This document shows, piece by piece, positions 1 to 9,117 of a DNA stretch of 37,384 nucleotides. The notes beneath the pieces are model-generated. The model saw only the letters and a list, made by a program, of their open reading frames with translations, searched no databases and was not told the origin of the DNA. Origin of the DNA: Piscinibacter caeni (GTDB taxonomy: Bacteria > Pseudomonadota > Gammaproteobacteria > Burkholderiales > Burkholderiaceae_C); the NCBI GenBank assembly GCA_003265685.1, contig KZ836126.1:1-37384 (forward strand). The letters run 5' to 3'. The translations under genes and the position numbers were made by a program. Position 1 is the stretch's first letter. Every line of letters begins with the position of its first letter.

Positions 1-435
1 CGCGGCCTCGTGGTCGCCGGCCTGCTGGGCCGCCTCGGCGCGCTGCGCCAGCGCGAGCGCGTGGCGCGCCTGGCGCTCGGCGCGCAGGCGCCGCAGCCAG
101 TCGGCGAACTCACCCTCGGGCGGGTCGGGCAGGCCGGCCAGCAGCTCGTCGGCCTCGTCCAGGTCGTGCGTCACGCCGGCGGCCAGCGCCAAGGTGGCGC
201 TGCCCTCGACCAGCGCACGGCCGCATTGGCGCTTGAGCTGGAAGAGACGCTGGCGCAGCGCATTGCGCGCCGCCTCGGCATCGCTGTCGGGCCACAGCAG
301 CGCGGCCAGGCGGTTGCGCGCGGTCGGCCCCTGCAGCGCCAGCCAGGCCAGCAGCGCGGCATCGCGCGCGGCCAGCGGGCGAGCGCCGCCGTGTGCGTCC
401 ACGGCTTCGGGCGATCGGCGCAGTCGCAGCAGCAT
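1..435 (-). CDS. BTAD/SARP-type transcriptional regulator, N-terminal part (cut by window edge)
   Basis: The frame is open from an ATG at 435-433 to the window edge, giving 145 codons with no stop; the gene continues outside. The protein begins MLLRLRRSPEAVDAHGG, then an Ala/Leu-rich stretch with LLAWLALQGP, LAALLWPDSDAEAARNALRQ and LFQLKRQCG. This is the pattern of the winged-helix plus bacterial transcriptional activation domain found at the start of SARP-like and large AAA/TPR regulators. In that family the N-terminus binds DNA and the remainder senses a signal, often through an ATPase and TPR region; whether that follows here cannot be seen. The gene is divergent from the TIR-domain gene at 579, with 143 bp between them, so it may control it. 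The Shine-Dalgarno is weak. The start is the only ATG that makes sense in this frame. Confidence 0.72.
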   Translation of the reverse strand, partial: MLLRLRRSPEAVDAHGGARPLAARDAALLAWLALQGPTARNRLAALLWPDSDAEAARNALRQRLFQLKRQCGRALVEGSATLALAAGVTHDLDEADELLAGLPDPPEGEFADWLRRLRAERQARHALALAQRAEAAQQAGDHEAA

Positions 436-578
436 GGGGATATTCCGGCGCGCCGCATGGTACGGCGCCAGGCCCGGTTCTACGCCGCGCCGCGTTAGGC
501 GCGCGTTACGGCCGGCCCCCGCCGGCGGTGGACAAGCGCGGCGACACGCCTTCCAATCGCGCGCCAGGGGGACGCGGC
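436..578. promoter_or_regulatory. Divergent intergenic region between the BTAD regulator and the TIR gene
   Basis: These 143 bp separate two divergently transcribed genes and so must hold both promoters or their regulatory sites. I see no convincing sigma-70 hexamers. The only feature assigned with confidence is the purine-rich ribosome binding site AGGGGG at 566-571 ahead of the TIR gene. The AT-richest point, GATATTCC near 439-446, sits immediately upstream of the BTAD start codon. Confidence 0.4.
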
Positions 579-2012
579 ATGGAATCGATCTTCATCAGCT
601 ACCGGCGCGAGGATTCGGAAGGCCAGGCCGGTCGCCTGTACGACGACCTGGCGGCGCGCTTCGGCGAGGATCGGGTGTTCATGGACGTCGCCGGCATCGG
701 CGTGGGCAGCGACTTCCGCAAGGTCATCGAGGAGCGCGTGGCACGCTGCGCGGTGCTGCTGGTGGTGATCGGCAAGCGCTGGCTCGACGCGCGCGACGCC
801 GCCGGCCAGCGGCGCCTGGACAACCCGGCCGACTTCGTGCGGCTGGAAACCGCCTCGGCGCTCAAGCGCGACGGCATCGCGGTGGTGCCGGTGCTGATCG
901 GCGGCGCCACCATGCCCGAGGCGCGCGACCTGCCGCCCGACCTGCAGGCGCTCGCCTTCCGCAACGCCGCGCCGCTGTCGCACACGCGCTGGCAATCCGA
1001 CCTCGACGTGCTGGCCGCCGAGCTGCACCGGCTGCTGAACGCCGGCATCGAGACCACGCTGCCGCCGCCACCCACCTCGCGCCGCACGCAGGGCAGCCGG
1101 CGCGCCACGCGGCGCATGCCGTGGACGGCGATCGCGCTGCTCGCGGGGGCGGTGCTGGTGGCGGTGCCGGCCGGCTTCTTCCTCTACGCCAAGTACGAGG
1201 TGATGGTGGCCGAGGACGCGCTGCGCATCGCGCGGGCGCGCGCCGAGGCGACCGCGGCCGAGGCCGACGCGGCCGAGCGGCTGCGCCGCCAGCAGCTCGC
1301 CGCGGCCGAGGAGAAGGAGCAGGCCGCCCGCCAGGCCGAGGAAGCCGCCAGCGCCGCGCGCGCCGAGGCGACGGCGGCCGCGGCGCGCCAGGACGAGGAG
1401 GCGGCGCGCGTCGCCAGGGCCGCCGAGGAGGAGGCGCAGCGCAAGGCCGACGAGATGGCCGAGGTGGCGCGGCGCGAGACGGCCGCCGCCGAGCAGGCGC
1501 GCGAGGAGGCCGAGCGCAAGGCGGAGCAGGACCGGCTCGCCCGGCTCGAGCTGGAGCGCGCCGCGAAGCAGGCCAGCGTGGCCGGCGAGCGGACCTTCGG
1601 CGGCGGCAAGGCGGCGGTGGCGGCCGCGCCCGCCGTGCGCAGCCCGGAGGAACTGATCAAGGCCCAGCCGCCGGCGGCCGGCACGCCCGCGGGCACACCC
1701 GTCAAGTGGCAGCTCAGCGCCAACTGCGGCGGCCGCGTCGAGGCCGCCGGCACGGTGAGCTTCGCGCTGCAGCCCAGCGGCGACGGCGTGCGGGTGGGCG
1801 TGCAGCTCAACCTCGCCGGCGGCGGCTACACGGTCAGCGGCGGCGCGCAGCAGCAGTTCGACCGGCCGCAGCCCTCGTACCGCATCGCCAGCACGGCCAG
1901 CTGGAAGGGTGCGCGCGAGTTCAGCACGCAGCAGGAGTTCGAGGTGTTCGCGCAGGAGGGCGTGCGCTTCGCGCGCGCCGAGCAGCGCAACCTGCGCACC
2001 AGCTGCCCCTAG
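579..2012 (+). CDS. Membrane-anchored TIR-domain protein with coiled coil and C-terminal domain
   Basis: A 477-residue protein. Residues 1-155 form a bacterial TIR domain: the opening FISYRREDS, the RVFMDV strand, and [11 protein letters not shown], where E90 aligns with the catalytic glutamate of NAD-cleaving TIR domains; [11 protein letters not shown] follows. Residues 181-204 form a hydrophobic membrane segment ([15 protein letters not shown]). Residues 205-345 are a long Ala/Glu/Arg-rich helical stretch with coiled-coil character. From about 375 a beta-rich domain follows with two cysteines, C383 and C476, placed to form a disulfide. With TIR in the cytoplasm, the coiled coil and last domain would be periplasmic. 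Typical bacterial TIR proteins in defence make signalling nucleotides or deplete NAD+; that activity here is inferred from the motif only. The start was chosen for the AGGGGG at 566-571; an upstream in-frame ATG at 393 lies in the divergent gene. A histidine-kinase gene follows. Confidence 0.85.
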   Translation: MESIFISYRREDSEGQAGRLYDDLAARFGEDRVFMDVAGIGVGSDFRKVIEERVARCAVLLVVIGKRWLDARDAAGQRRLDNPADFVRLETASALKRDGIAVVPVLIGGATMPEARDLPPDLQALAFRNAAPLSHTRWQSDLDVLAAELHRLLNAGIETTLPPPPTSRRTQGSRRATRRMPWTAIALLAGAVLVAVPAGFFLYAKYEVMVAEDALRIARARAEATAAEADAAERLRRQQLAAAEEKEQAARQAEEAASAARAEATAAAARQDEEAARVARAAEEEAQRKADEMAEVARRETAAAEQAREEAERKAEQDRLARLELERAAKQASVAGERTFGGGKAAVAAAPAVRSPEELIKAQPPAAGTPAGTPVKWQLSANCGGRVEAAGTVSFALQPSGDGVRVGVQLNLAGGGYTVSGGAQQQFDRPQPSYRIASTASWKGAREFSTQQEFEVFAQEGVRFARAEQRNLRTSCP

Positions 2013-2082
2013 GAGCCTGCGCCGGCCGGCCGCGGAGTGGCTTGCCGTACCATGCGGCGGCCCACCTCCCCGCCCCGCCAAC

Positions 2083-4350
2083 GTGCCCCATACCCTGCGC
2101 AGCCGGTACTTCCTCGGCAGCTTCGCCGTGCTGCTGGCCATGCTCGGGCTGCTGCTGTGGAACGCGCAGAGCCTGATGCAGCAGGCCATCGAAGAGCGCT
2201 TCGAGGCCGAGCGTGCCGCCTACGGTCCGCTGCTGGGCGCAGCCGTCGGCCCGCTGCTGGCCGCACGCGACTACGCGACCATCGCCGAGCTGGTGGCCAG
2301 CAACACCGCCGAGGGCCACCTGGCCTTCGTCGAGGTGTCCGATGCACGCGGGCAGCGTGTCGCCGCGGCCGGCGACCCGTCCCTGCCGGGGCTGCGCAGC
2401 GCGAACCAGCCGGTGCTGCTGGCCGGCCAGCGGCTCGGCGAGCTGCGCTTCGGCATCACCACCGATGCGATGGTCGACAGCCGCGCCCGCCTGTGGCGCA
2501 ACAGCCTGGCGATCGGCCTGGCGGTACTGGCCGCCGGCGCGCTGCTGCTGGCGCTGGCGACGACCTGGCTGACCGCCGGCTTCCGGCGCCTGTCGCAGGC
2601 CAGCCGGCGGGTCGCCGAGGGCGACGTCTCGACCCGCCTGCCGCCCAGCGGCGTGCGCGAGCTCGACGAGGTGTCGGCCGCCTTCAACCTGATGGCCGAG
2701 GCGGTGCAGGGCCAGCTCGCGCAGCGCGCCGACAACGAGCGTTACCTGCGCCTGGTGATCGACACCTTGTCCGAAGGCCTGGTGGTGCTGGCGCCGGACC
2801 TGCGCGTGCTGGACTGCAACGAGGCCATCGTGCGCCTGTTCGGCACGACGCGCGAGCAGTTCCTGGCCTCCGGGCCCGGCGGCCAGGCCGTCTGGATGAC
2901 CCCCGAGGGCATGTCGCTGCGCGTCGAGGAGCGGCCGAGCGCACGGGCCCTGGTGACCGGGGAGCCGCAGCGCGACGTGCTGAGCCGGCTGCGCCGTGCC
3001 GACGGCAGCGAGATCTGGATCAGCGTCAACGCCACGCCGCTGCTGCGGCCCGGCCAGCCGCGCCCCTATGCGGTGGTGGCGACGGTGACCGACGTCACCC
3101 GCCATGTCGAGGCCGAGCGGCGCCTGCGCGACAGCAACGACGAGCTGGAGCGCCGCGTGCGCGAGCGCACCGCCGAGCTGCAGCAGGCCAAGGAGCTGGC
3201 CGAGCAGGCGAGCCACGCCAAGAGCGACTTCCTCTCGCGCATGAGCCACGAGCTGCGCACGCCGCTGAACGCGATCCTCGGCTTCGCGCAGCTGCTGGCG
3301 ATCTCGCAGCGCTCGCACGAGGGCGAGCTGAAGAAGGTGCGCCAGATCGAGTCGGCCGGCTGGCACCTGCTGGAGCTGATCAACGACGTGCTCGATCTGT
3401 CGCGCATCGAGGCCGGCGCGATGAGCACCTCGGCCGAGCCGGTCGAGCTCGGCGAGCTGGTCGCCGGCTGCCTGCCGCTGGTGCAGGCGCAGGCCGCCGA
3501 GCGCGACATCGCGCTGGCCGCGCCGCCGCCCGCGCAGCCGGCCTGGGTGCTGGCCGACCGCAAGCGCCTGCGCCAGGTGCTGGCCAACCTGCTGTCCAAC
3601 GCCGTCAAGTACAACCGGCCGGGCGGGCAGGTGGAGGTGAGCGTCGAGGCGGGCGAGGACGGCGCGCCCGGGCACGCCGTGCTGGCGGTGCGCGACACCG
3701 GGCGCGGCTTCACCGAATCGCAGCTGCAGCAGCTGTACCAGCCGTTCCAGCGCTTCGAGCAGCCCGGCGAGGCGATCGAGGGCACCGGCATCGGCCTGGT
3801 CATCACGCGCCGGCTGGTCGAGCTGATGGGCGGTCGCATCACGGTCGACTCGGCGCCCGGCGTGGGCTCGACCTTCCGGGTCGCGCTGCCGCGCGCCGAG
3901 CCGCCGCAGGCACGCGCGCTGCCCGAGGCGGCCGGGGCGCCGCCGGCGACGCTGCGGCCGGCGCGCCTGCTGTACGTCGAGGACAACCCGTCCAACGTGG
4001 AGCTGCTGCGCCAGGCGCTGGCGCTGCGGCCGTCCGTCGCGCTGCAGGTGGCCACGGACGGCCTGCAGGGCCTCGCGCTGGCGCAGCAGGAGCGCTTCGA
4101 CCTCGCGATCGTCGACATCGGCCTGCCGGGGCTGGACGGCATCGAGCTGTGCCGGCGCCTGCGCGCCGAGCCGGCCACGCGCGCGCTGCCGCTGATCGCG
4201 CTGTCGGCCAACGCGATGCGCGAGGACATCGAGCGGGCCCGTGCCGCCGGCTACGCGCTCTACCTGACCAAACCGGTGGACGTGGCGCAGCTGCTGGCCG
4301 CGGTCGACCAGCTGCTCGCCGCGCAGCCCGCCGACGCCACACTCTCCTGA
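2083..4350 (+). CDS. Hybrid sensor histidine kinase (HAMP-PAS-HisKA-HATPase-REC)
   Basis: A 755-residue inner-membrane kinase. TM1 lies near residues 5-25 ([18 protein letters not shown]), a periplasmic sensor of about 115 residues follows, then TM2 near 140-165 and a HAMP linker containing [16 protein letters not shown] domain follows (residues 220-345), then a coiled coil, and the HisKA box SHELRTPLN with phospho-acceptor H389. The ATPase domain shows [10 protein letters not shown] (N box), RDTGRGF (G1) and GTGIGL (G2). The C-terminal receiver carries YVEDNPSN and acceptor D678 in IVDIGLPG, with a late KP. GTG at 2083 is proposed as start because it directly precedes TM1; longer readings begin inside the TIR gene. 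The stop is 6 nt before the PhnD-like gene, so the two are probably co-transcribed and the binding protein may be a sensory partner. No separate response regulator with an output domain is next to it. Confidence 0.88.
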   Translation: MPHTLRSRYFLGSFAVLLAMLGLLLWNAQSLMQQAIEERFEAERAAYGPLLGAAVGPLLAARDYATIAELVASNTAEGHLAFVEVSDARGQRVAAAGDPSLPGLRSANQPVLLAGQRLGELRFGITTDAMVDSRARLWRNSLAIGLAVLAAGALLLALATTWLTAGFRRLSQASRRVAEGDVSTRLPPSGVRELDEVSAAFNLMAEAVQGQLAQRADNERYLRLVIDTLSEGLVVLAPDLRVLDCNEAIVRLFGTTREQFLASGPGGQAVWMTPEGMSLRVEERPSARALVTGEPQRDVLSRLRRADGSEIWISVNATPLLRPGQPRPYAVVATVTDVTRHVEAERRLRDSNDELERRVRERTAELQQAKELAEQASHAKSDFLSRMSHELRTPLNAILGFAQLLAISQRSHEGELKKVRQIESAGWHLLELINDVLDLSRIEAGAMSTSAEPVELGELVAGCLPLVQAQAAERDIALAAPPPAQPAWVLADRKRLRQVLANLLSNAVKYNRPGGQVEVSVEAGEDGAPGHAVLAVRDTGRGFTESQLQQLYQPFQRFEQPGEAIEGTGIGLVITRRLVELMGGRITVDSAPGVGSTFRVALPRAEPPQARALPEAAGAPPATLRPARLLYVEDNPSNVELLRQALALRPSVALQVATDGLQGLALAQQERFDLAIVDIGLPGLDGIELCRRLRAEPATRALPLIALSANAMREDIERARAAGYALYLTKPVDVAQLLAAVDQLLAAQPADATLS

Positions 4351-4356
4351 CCGCCG

Positions 4357-5181
4357 ATGGACCCTCGACTCACCCGCCGTGCCGCCGTGCTGCTGCTGGG
4401 CGCCCTGGCCGGGCGGCTGCGCGCGGCCGAGCCGCTGCGCATCGCGCTCGCCCCCTTCCTCTCGCCGGCCGCGCTGCTGCAGGCGCACCGGCCGCTGCGC
4501 GAGCACCTGGAGCGCACCCTGCAGCGCCCGGTCGAGATGGTCACCGCGAAGGATTTCCGCGCGCTGCTGGAGGCGACGCGCCGCAGCGAGCACGACGCGG
4601 TGATGCTGCCGGCCCACCTGGCCCGGCTGGCGATGCTCGACTGGGGCTACGCCCAGCTGGCCGGCACCGTGCAGACGCTGGACGTGCTGGTGCTGGTCAA
4701 GGACGACGGCCCGGTGCACAGCCCGGCCGACCTGCGCGGACGGCGCGTCGGCATGCTGGACGCGCTCTCGCTGACCGCCACCGTCGGCCGCCAGTGGCTC
4801 GCGGCGCAGGACCTGGCCGAGCGCGTGACGGTGGTCGACCAGCCCTCGATCAACAGCGCGCTGTACGCACTGGAGCGCGACGAGGTGGCGATGATCGTGG
4901 CCGGGCGCACCCAGCTGCACAACCTGCCGGCCGCGACGCCGCGCCGCGAGCGCGTGCTGGCCACGGTGCGCGACATTCCCGGCCCGGTGTACGTGGCGCG
5001 CCCGGGCTTGCCGGCCGCCGAGCTGGCGGCGCTGCGCGCCGCGATGCTCTCGTTCGAGCCCAACACCGCACTGCAGCCGAGCGCCGCCAACAGCGCCCCG
5101 CGCCTGCTCGACGCGGCGGCGCTGGCCGCGCTCGACCCGTATGTCGAGATCGCCCGGCGCGCGCTGGGCGGCACGCGCTGA
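4357..5181 (+). CDS. PhnD-like periplasmic phosphonate/phosphate-type binding protein
   Basis: A 274-residue protein with an N-terminal export signal (LTRRAAVLLLGALAG, cleavage probably near RAAEP). The mature part matches the PhnD/PtxB type of periplasmic binding protein: LRIALAPFLSP at the first strand, LREHLERTLQRPVEMV, DAVMLPAHLARLA, and the hinge-proximal ADLRGRRVGMLDALSLTATVG. Members bind phosphonate, phosphite or other small ligands for ABC importers. No permease or ATPase of that system is nearby. Instead the gene follows a hybrid histidine kinase by 6 nt, and binding proteins of this family are often found beside sensor kinases as ligand-receptive partners. I infer a sensing rather than a transport role. 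The stop overlaps the next start by one base (TGATG at 5179-5183). The ligand cannot be read from the sequence. Confidence 0.82.
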   Translation: MDPRLTRRAAVLLLGALAGRLRAAEPLRIALAPFLSPAALLQAHRPLREHLERTLQRPVEMVTAKDFRALLEATRRSEHDAVMLPAHLARLAMLDWGYAQLAGTVQTLDVLVLVKDDGPVHSPADLRGRRVGMLDALSLTATVGRQWLAAQDLAERVTVVDQPSINSALYALERDEVAMIVAGRTQLHNLPAATPRRERVLATVRDIPGPVYVARPGLPAAELAALRAAMLSFEPNTALQPSAANSAPRLLDAAALAALDPYVEIARRALGGTR

Positions 5182-6254
5182 TGCGCGTCGACCTGGCGGC
5201 GCTGCGCCGGCATGCGATCGGCCGCAGCCTGTTCGCGCCGACCACGCTGCCGCGCGCCATCGAGCGGCTGCGCTTCGTGCAGGCCGACCCGATCCGCGCG
5301 CCGGCGCGCGCGCAGGACCTGACGCTGCGCCACCGCGTGCGCGACTACCGCGCCGGCGAGCTGGAGCGGCGCTACCCGCGGCTGGCGATCGAGGAGGACT
5401 TCTTCGTCAACTACGGCTTCCTGCCGCGCACCCTGCAGGCGCTGATGCACCCGCGCGAGCCGCGCCAGCCATGGGACCGCACGCACCGCGCGCGGGCGCA
5501 GGCGGTGCTCGAGTTCGTGCGTGCGCGCGGCGTGGTGCACCCGCGCGAGGTGGATGCCGAGTTCGCGCACGGCAAGACGCGCAACTGGTTCGGCGGCACC
5601 TCCAACGCCAGCACGCAGCTGCTCGACGGCATGCACTACCGCGGCCTGCTGCGCGTGGCGCGGCGCGAGGGCGGCATCCGGCTCTACGCGGCGCGCGACG
5701 GCTCGCCGGCGCCGGCCGATCCGGCGGCCGCCTTCGATGCGCTGGTCGACGCCGCGGTGCAGAAGTACGCCCCGCTGCCGGCGCCCACGCTCGGCGGGCT
5801 GCTCAGCGGGCTGTGCGGGGGCGCGCCGCAGTGGCGCGGCGAACGCGCCGCGGCGCTGGCGCGGGCGCAGCGGCGCCTGGCCGGCACCACGCTGGAGGGC
5901 GTGCGCTGGTACTGGCCACCGGGCGAGCGCTTCGTGCGCCGCGACGGCGGCGACACGCTGCGCCTGCTCGCGCCCTTCGATCCGGTGGTGTGGGACCGGC
6001 GCCGCTTCGAGCTCTTCTGGGGCTGGGCCTACCGCTTCGAGGCCTACGTGCCGGCGCCGCAGCGCCGGCTCGGCTACTACGCGCTGCCGCTGCTGTGGCG
6101 CGAGCAGGTGATCGGCTGGGGCAACGTCGCCGCCACACCCGGGGGCCTGGACGCGCGCTTCGGCTACGTCGCCGGCCGCGCGCCGCGCGAGCCCGCGTTC
6201 CGGCGCGAGCTCGAGGCCGAGCTCGAGCGGCTGCGGGTGTTCCTGCAGGGCTGA
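5181..6254 (+). CDS. YcaQ/HTH_42-family winged-helix DNA glycosylase
   Basis: A 357-residue protein of the HTH_42 (DUF1006/YcaQ) family. The N-terminus carries RFVQADPIRAPARAQDL, in which Q34 and D36 form the QxD pattern of the YcaQ branch (the AlkZ branch has QxQ). Further family marks are EEDFFVNYGFLP, the internal winged-helix region with VHPREVDAEF, NWFGGTSNASTQLLDGMHYRGLLRVARR, and the C-terminal FDPVVWDRRRFELFWGW and YALPLLWREQVIGWGNV. Escherichia coli YcaQ excises alkylated bases and unhooks interstrand crosslinks, so a cytoplasmic DNA-repair role is likely; the natural lesion here is unknown. The ATG overlaps the stop of the PhnD-like gene by one base, consistent with translational coupling, although no functional link is obvious. 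The length is a little shorter than E. coli YcaQ (about 410 residues). Confidence 0.82.
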   Translation: MRVDLAALRRHAIGRSLFAPTTLPRAIERLRFVQADPIRAPARAQDLTLRHRVRDYRAGELERRYPRLAIEEDFFVNYGFLPRTLQALMHPREPRQPWDRTHRARAQAVLEFVRARGVVHPREVDAEFAHGKTRNWFGGTSNASTQLLDGMHYRGLLRVARREGGIRLYAARDGSPAPADPAAAFDALVDAAVQKYAPLPAPTLGGLLSGLCGGAPQWRGERAAALARAQRRLAGTTLEGVRWYWPPGERFVRRDGGDTLRLLAPFDPVVWDRRRFELFWGWAYRFEAYVPAPQRRLGYYALPLLWREQVIGWGNVAATPGGLDARFGYVAGRAPREPAFRRELEAELERLRVFLQG

Positions 6255-6303
6255 CGCCGCGGCGCGCCCGCCGGCCGCACCCGCCGCGCCCGCCGCGCCC
6301 GCT
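6255..6303. other. Short convergent intergenic region with CCGCCGCGC tandem units
   Basis: These 49 bp lie between the convergent stops of the glycosylase and the DUF3857 gene. They are almost pure G/C and contain near-tandem CGCCGCGCC units around 6280-6300. I see no clear stem-loop with a U tract, so any terminator here would be non-canonical. Confidence 0.35.
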
Positions 6304-9117
6304 TCAGCGCCGGCCCAGCCGCGCCAGCTCGAACCCGGCGGCGATGTGTTCGTAGTAGCCGGTGATGCCGTGGCTGCGGCACTTTTCGAACGCCTCGCGG
6401 GCCGCCTCGACGCGGCCCTGCACGAGCTGCACCTGCCCGACATAGAACCAGGCCTCGGCCAGCGCCAGCGTGCGCTCGTCGCCCTGCAGCTTGTCGACCT
6501 CGGCCAGCAGCGCCTGCGGCGTCAGGTCGCCCACCAGCATCGCCAGCACGGGCCGCGGCCAGGCGCCGCGCGGATCCTGGCGCGCCATGGCCAGCAGGTC
6601 GGCGGGCAACGGCGAGCGCGCCCGCTGCAGCGTCCAGATCTGCCACAGGCGCGGGTAGAGCTCGGCGTTGCCGTCTTCGTCCGGCGCCGCCGCCAGCGCG
6701 AAGTCGGCCGCAGCCTCGGTCAGCCGGTCGAGGTAGACGCGCACCATGCCGCGTGTGTAGTGGATGCTGCGGGCGTCGGTCGGGCCCAGCCCGAGGGCGC
6801 GTGTCAGCGCCGCCTCGGCGGCGTCGAACTCGCCCTGGAACAGGAGCACCTCGCCGCGGCAGGCCCAGGACGCCGCGAGGTCGGGTGCGATGCGCACCGC
6901 CTCGGCCGAGTCGGCCAGCGCGTCGGCGATGCGCTCCAGGTTCGCCAGCGCCCGGGCGCGCCTGCAGTACACGCGCGCCAGGTCGTCACCCTGGTTCAGC
7001 CCGGAGCGGATCGCACCGGCGGCCAGATCGACGCGTTCCTGCATTTCGCGCCGCATGGCCGACGCCGCCGGCGCGTCCTCGGGCGCGGCGGCCTGGCCGA
7101 TCATCTGCTTCTCGACCACGACGCGCCCCGGGATGAGCCCGTCCAGGCGCTGGAGGTCCTGGATCAGCAACTGGGTGTCGGCCGCGGCCAGATCGGTGGC
7201 CTTCGTGCTCAGGCGCAGGCGGAACTCGTACCTCGACCCGCGGAACGAGGTCTGCGCCTCGGCGCGGAAGAGCTTGCCGTCCATCGCCTGCGACGACGGG
7301 TCCATGCGTGCGCTGACCTGCGCCGGCCAGAGCACCGTGAGCGTGTAGCGCCGCTCCATCGGGAAGTCGGTCGCGCGCAGCGGGAACTTCCGCTGCAGGC
7401 TGGGCGGCAGCTTGAGCAGGCCGCGCAGCGCGCCGGCCGAGTAGGCCATCAGCCAGCCGCCCTGGTGCGGCTGCGCCAGCTTCGGCACCCTGAATCGCGC
7501 GCTGTAGCCGAAGTGGTTGCGCTGCAGGTCATCGATCGGCACCGGATCACCCAGCAGCTCGATGCCGGCCAGGCGCTTCTCGTAGGCTTCGAGCGCCACC
7601 TGGCGCCGCTGCTCGGGCGGGATCAGGGGCCAGACGGTGCGCAGCACCTCGGCGGCGCCGTCGCTCGCCGTCATGCGCAGCTCCAGCGTGCCCTCGGCGC
7701 CGAGCTGGGCGAAGGTGACGCGCTCCTCCACCTCAAGCATCGGCGGCGCGCGGGTCGCGCTGCCGGCCAGCTCGATCGGCCCGGTGGTCCGCGGGGCGGC
7801 CGGCAGGCCCTGCATCCAGGGCGGCGGCTGCGCGATCGAGCGCAGGTCGGCCGCCTGCGGCGCCGACGTGGGTTCGAGATAGACGGTCGCCTTGTCCACC
7901 GTGGCCTGGAGGACCACGTGATCGAAGGGCCAGGGTGACGGCAGCACCTTGGCGGGGGCACGCGGCCCCTGCAGCGACACCAGCACCGGCGTCGCCTCGA
8001 CGCCCAGGCGCCGCAGCAGGGTCAGCAGCAGGTAGGTCTTGTCCTTGCAGTCGCCGTAGCGCTTGGCGAGCACGAAGTCGGGCGCATGGGGCCGGTGCGA
8101 GCTCTCGCCGATCGACACCGAGAAGTTGCGGATCTCGCGCTGCACCCAGCGCATCGCCGCGGCGACGCGTTCGGTCTCGGTGGGCAGCTGCGACAGCCTG
8201 GCGAGCAGCGCCTCCAGCTCCTCGGGCACCGCGGCCAGCGGCGGGAAGAGTGCGTCGGCCCAGCGCGCGACCTCGTTCCAGTCGGCGAATTCGCTGAACT
8301 GCAGCATGCGCCACTTGAAGTAGTCGCTCGGAACCAGCGGCTCGTCGGGCAGCGCCTCGATCGCGCGTTGCTCGAAGCGCAGCGTGCGCATGCCCCCCGC
8401 CGTCTCGACCCTCGGCTCGACGCCGCCGGTGCGGTAGTCGCCGAGCATGCGCCAGGCGACCGCACGCTGCACCGGGTGCGACAGCACGACCCGGCGCCAC
8501 TCGGTGGGCAAGGGCCCGTCCCACCCGAAGCCGTCGAAGAAGCGGCCGCCGAACACCGGGTTGCTGCCCTCGAGCAGGTAGGCCACGCTGAGCGTGTCGC
8601 CGACACGCACGTCCGGGATCACCAGCGCGACGGTGATGCTGCCGCTGTAAACGCCGCGCTCGAAGCCGGTTTCGCGCTCGAGAAAGCGCACGTCGACCTT
8701 GGTGGTGAGGTCGATCACGGCATCGCCACGCAGCAGTCGCACCGAGTGCAGGTTGATGCGCTGGTACTGCGGCACGTACTCCAGCGTGTGCTGGCCGATC
8801 TCCCCGAGCGCCGCACTGTCGTTGACCTGGATGGCCCGATCCACGAAGGTCTCGACCGACTCGCCGACGCGGACCTGCGTGTCGCGCAGGCGCAGCACCA
8901 CCGGATCCTTGCGCTGCGTGGGCGGTGGCGCCTGGCGCTCGACCCACGTCGGCAAGGCCGCACCGCGCACGAACGACCCCCCGACCTCCTGGATCTCGCG
9001 CATCGGCGGGGCGCCGCCCGCCGGCGCGGCCGCGCCGGCCGTCGCCGCACACAGCAGCGTCGCGCCCGCGCACAGTGCGGCACGGCCCAGCCGGGCCACA
9101 GACGAGGCGATGTTCAT
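6304..9117 (-). CDS. Secreted DUF3857 / transglutaminase-like protein with C-terminal TPRs
   Basis: A 937-residue protein starting at the ATG at 9117, preceded by a strong ribosome binding site (GAGGGAGGAC on the minus strand, 9133-9124). Residues 1-30 form a Sec signal peptide ending in an Ala-rich cleavage region. A DUF3857 domain follows (about 55-240, with QYQRINLHSVRLLRGD). The transglutaminase-like core has C357 in RYGDCKDK and H400 in PFDHVV; the third position, usually Asp in DPT, is E415 in LEPTS. The C-terminal 230 residues are tetratricopeptide repeats (ARALANLERIADALADSAEA and following units). Proteins of this architecture are common in Bacteroidetes and Proteobacteria, with a presumed periplasmic or surface protease or amidase-like role, and are little characterised. 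The Asp-to-Glu change may alter activity. The gene lies just upstream of the MFS gene on the same strand but probably has its own promoter. Confidence 0.85.
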   Translation of the reverse strand: MNIASSVARLGRAALCAGATLLCAATAGAAAPAGGAPPMREIQEVGGSFVRGAALPTWVERQAPPPTQRKDPVVLRLRDTQVRVGESVETFVDRAIQVNDSAALGEIGQHTLEYVPQYQRINLHSVRLLRGDAVIDLTTKVDVRFLERETGFERGVYSGSITVALVIPDVRVGDTLSVAYLLEGSNPVFGGRFFDGFGWDGPLPTEWRRVVLSHPVQRAVAWRMLGDYRTGGVEPRVETAGGMRTLRFEQRAIEALPDEPLVPSDYFKWRMLQFSEFADWNEVARWADALFPPLAAVPEELEALLARLSQLPTETERVAAAMRWVQREIRNFSVSIGESSHRPHAPDFVLAKRYGDCKDKTYLLLTLLRRLGVEATPVLVSLQGPRAPAKVLPSPWPFDHVVLQATVDKATVYLEPTSAPQAADLRSIAQPPPWMQGLPAAPRTTGPIELAGSATRAPPMLEVEERVTFAQLGAEGTLELRMTASDGAAEVLRTVWPLIPPEQRRQVALEAYEKRLAGIELLGDPVPIDDLQRNHFGYSARFRVPKLAQPHQGGWLMAYSAGALRGLLKLPPSLQRKFPLRATDFPMERRYTLTVLWPAQVSARMDPSSQAMDGKLFRAEAQTSFRGSRYEFRLRLSTKATDLAAADTQLLIQDLQRLDGLIPGRVVVEKQMIGQAAAPEDAPAASAMRREMQERVDLAAGAIRSGLNQGDDLARVYCRRARALANLERIADALADSAEAVRIAPDLAASWACRGEVLLFQGEFDAAEAALTRALGLGPTDARSIHYTRGMVRVYLDRLTEAAADFALAAAPDEDGNAELYPRLWQIWTLQRARSPLPADLLAMARQDPRGAWPRPVLAMLVGDLTPQALLAEVDKLQGDERTLALAEAWFYVGQVQLVQGRVEAAREAFEKCRSHGITGYYEHIAAGFELARLGRR

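Noticed and set aside
1921-4920. 999-codon open frame on the minus strand over the kinase and PhnD genes
   Set aside because: Very high GC removes stops from antisense frames; the translation is low-complexity (Arg/Gln/His/Ala-rich) with no family features, while the plus strand encodes clear kinase domains.
2037-6254. Single 1405-codon plus-strand frame suggesting a giant protein
   Set aside because: Only the last 357 codons have protein-like composition and match the YcaQ family; the rest is an out-of-frame shadow of the kinase and PhnD genes.
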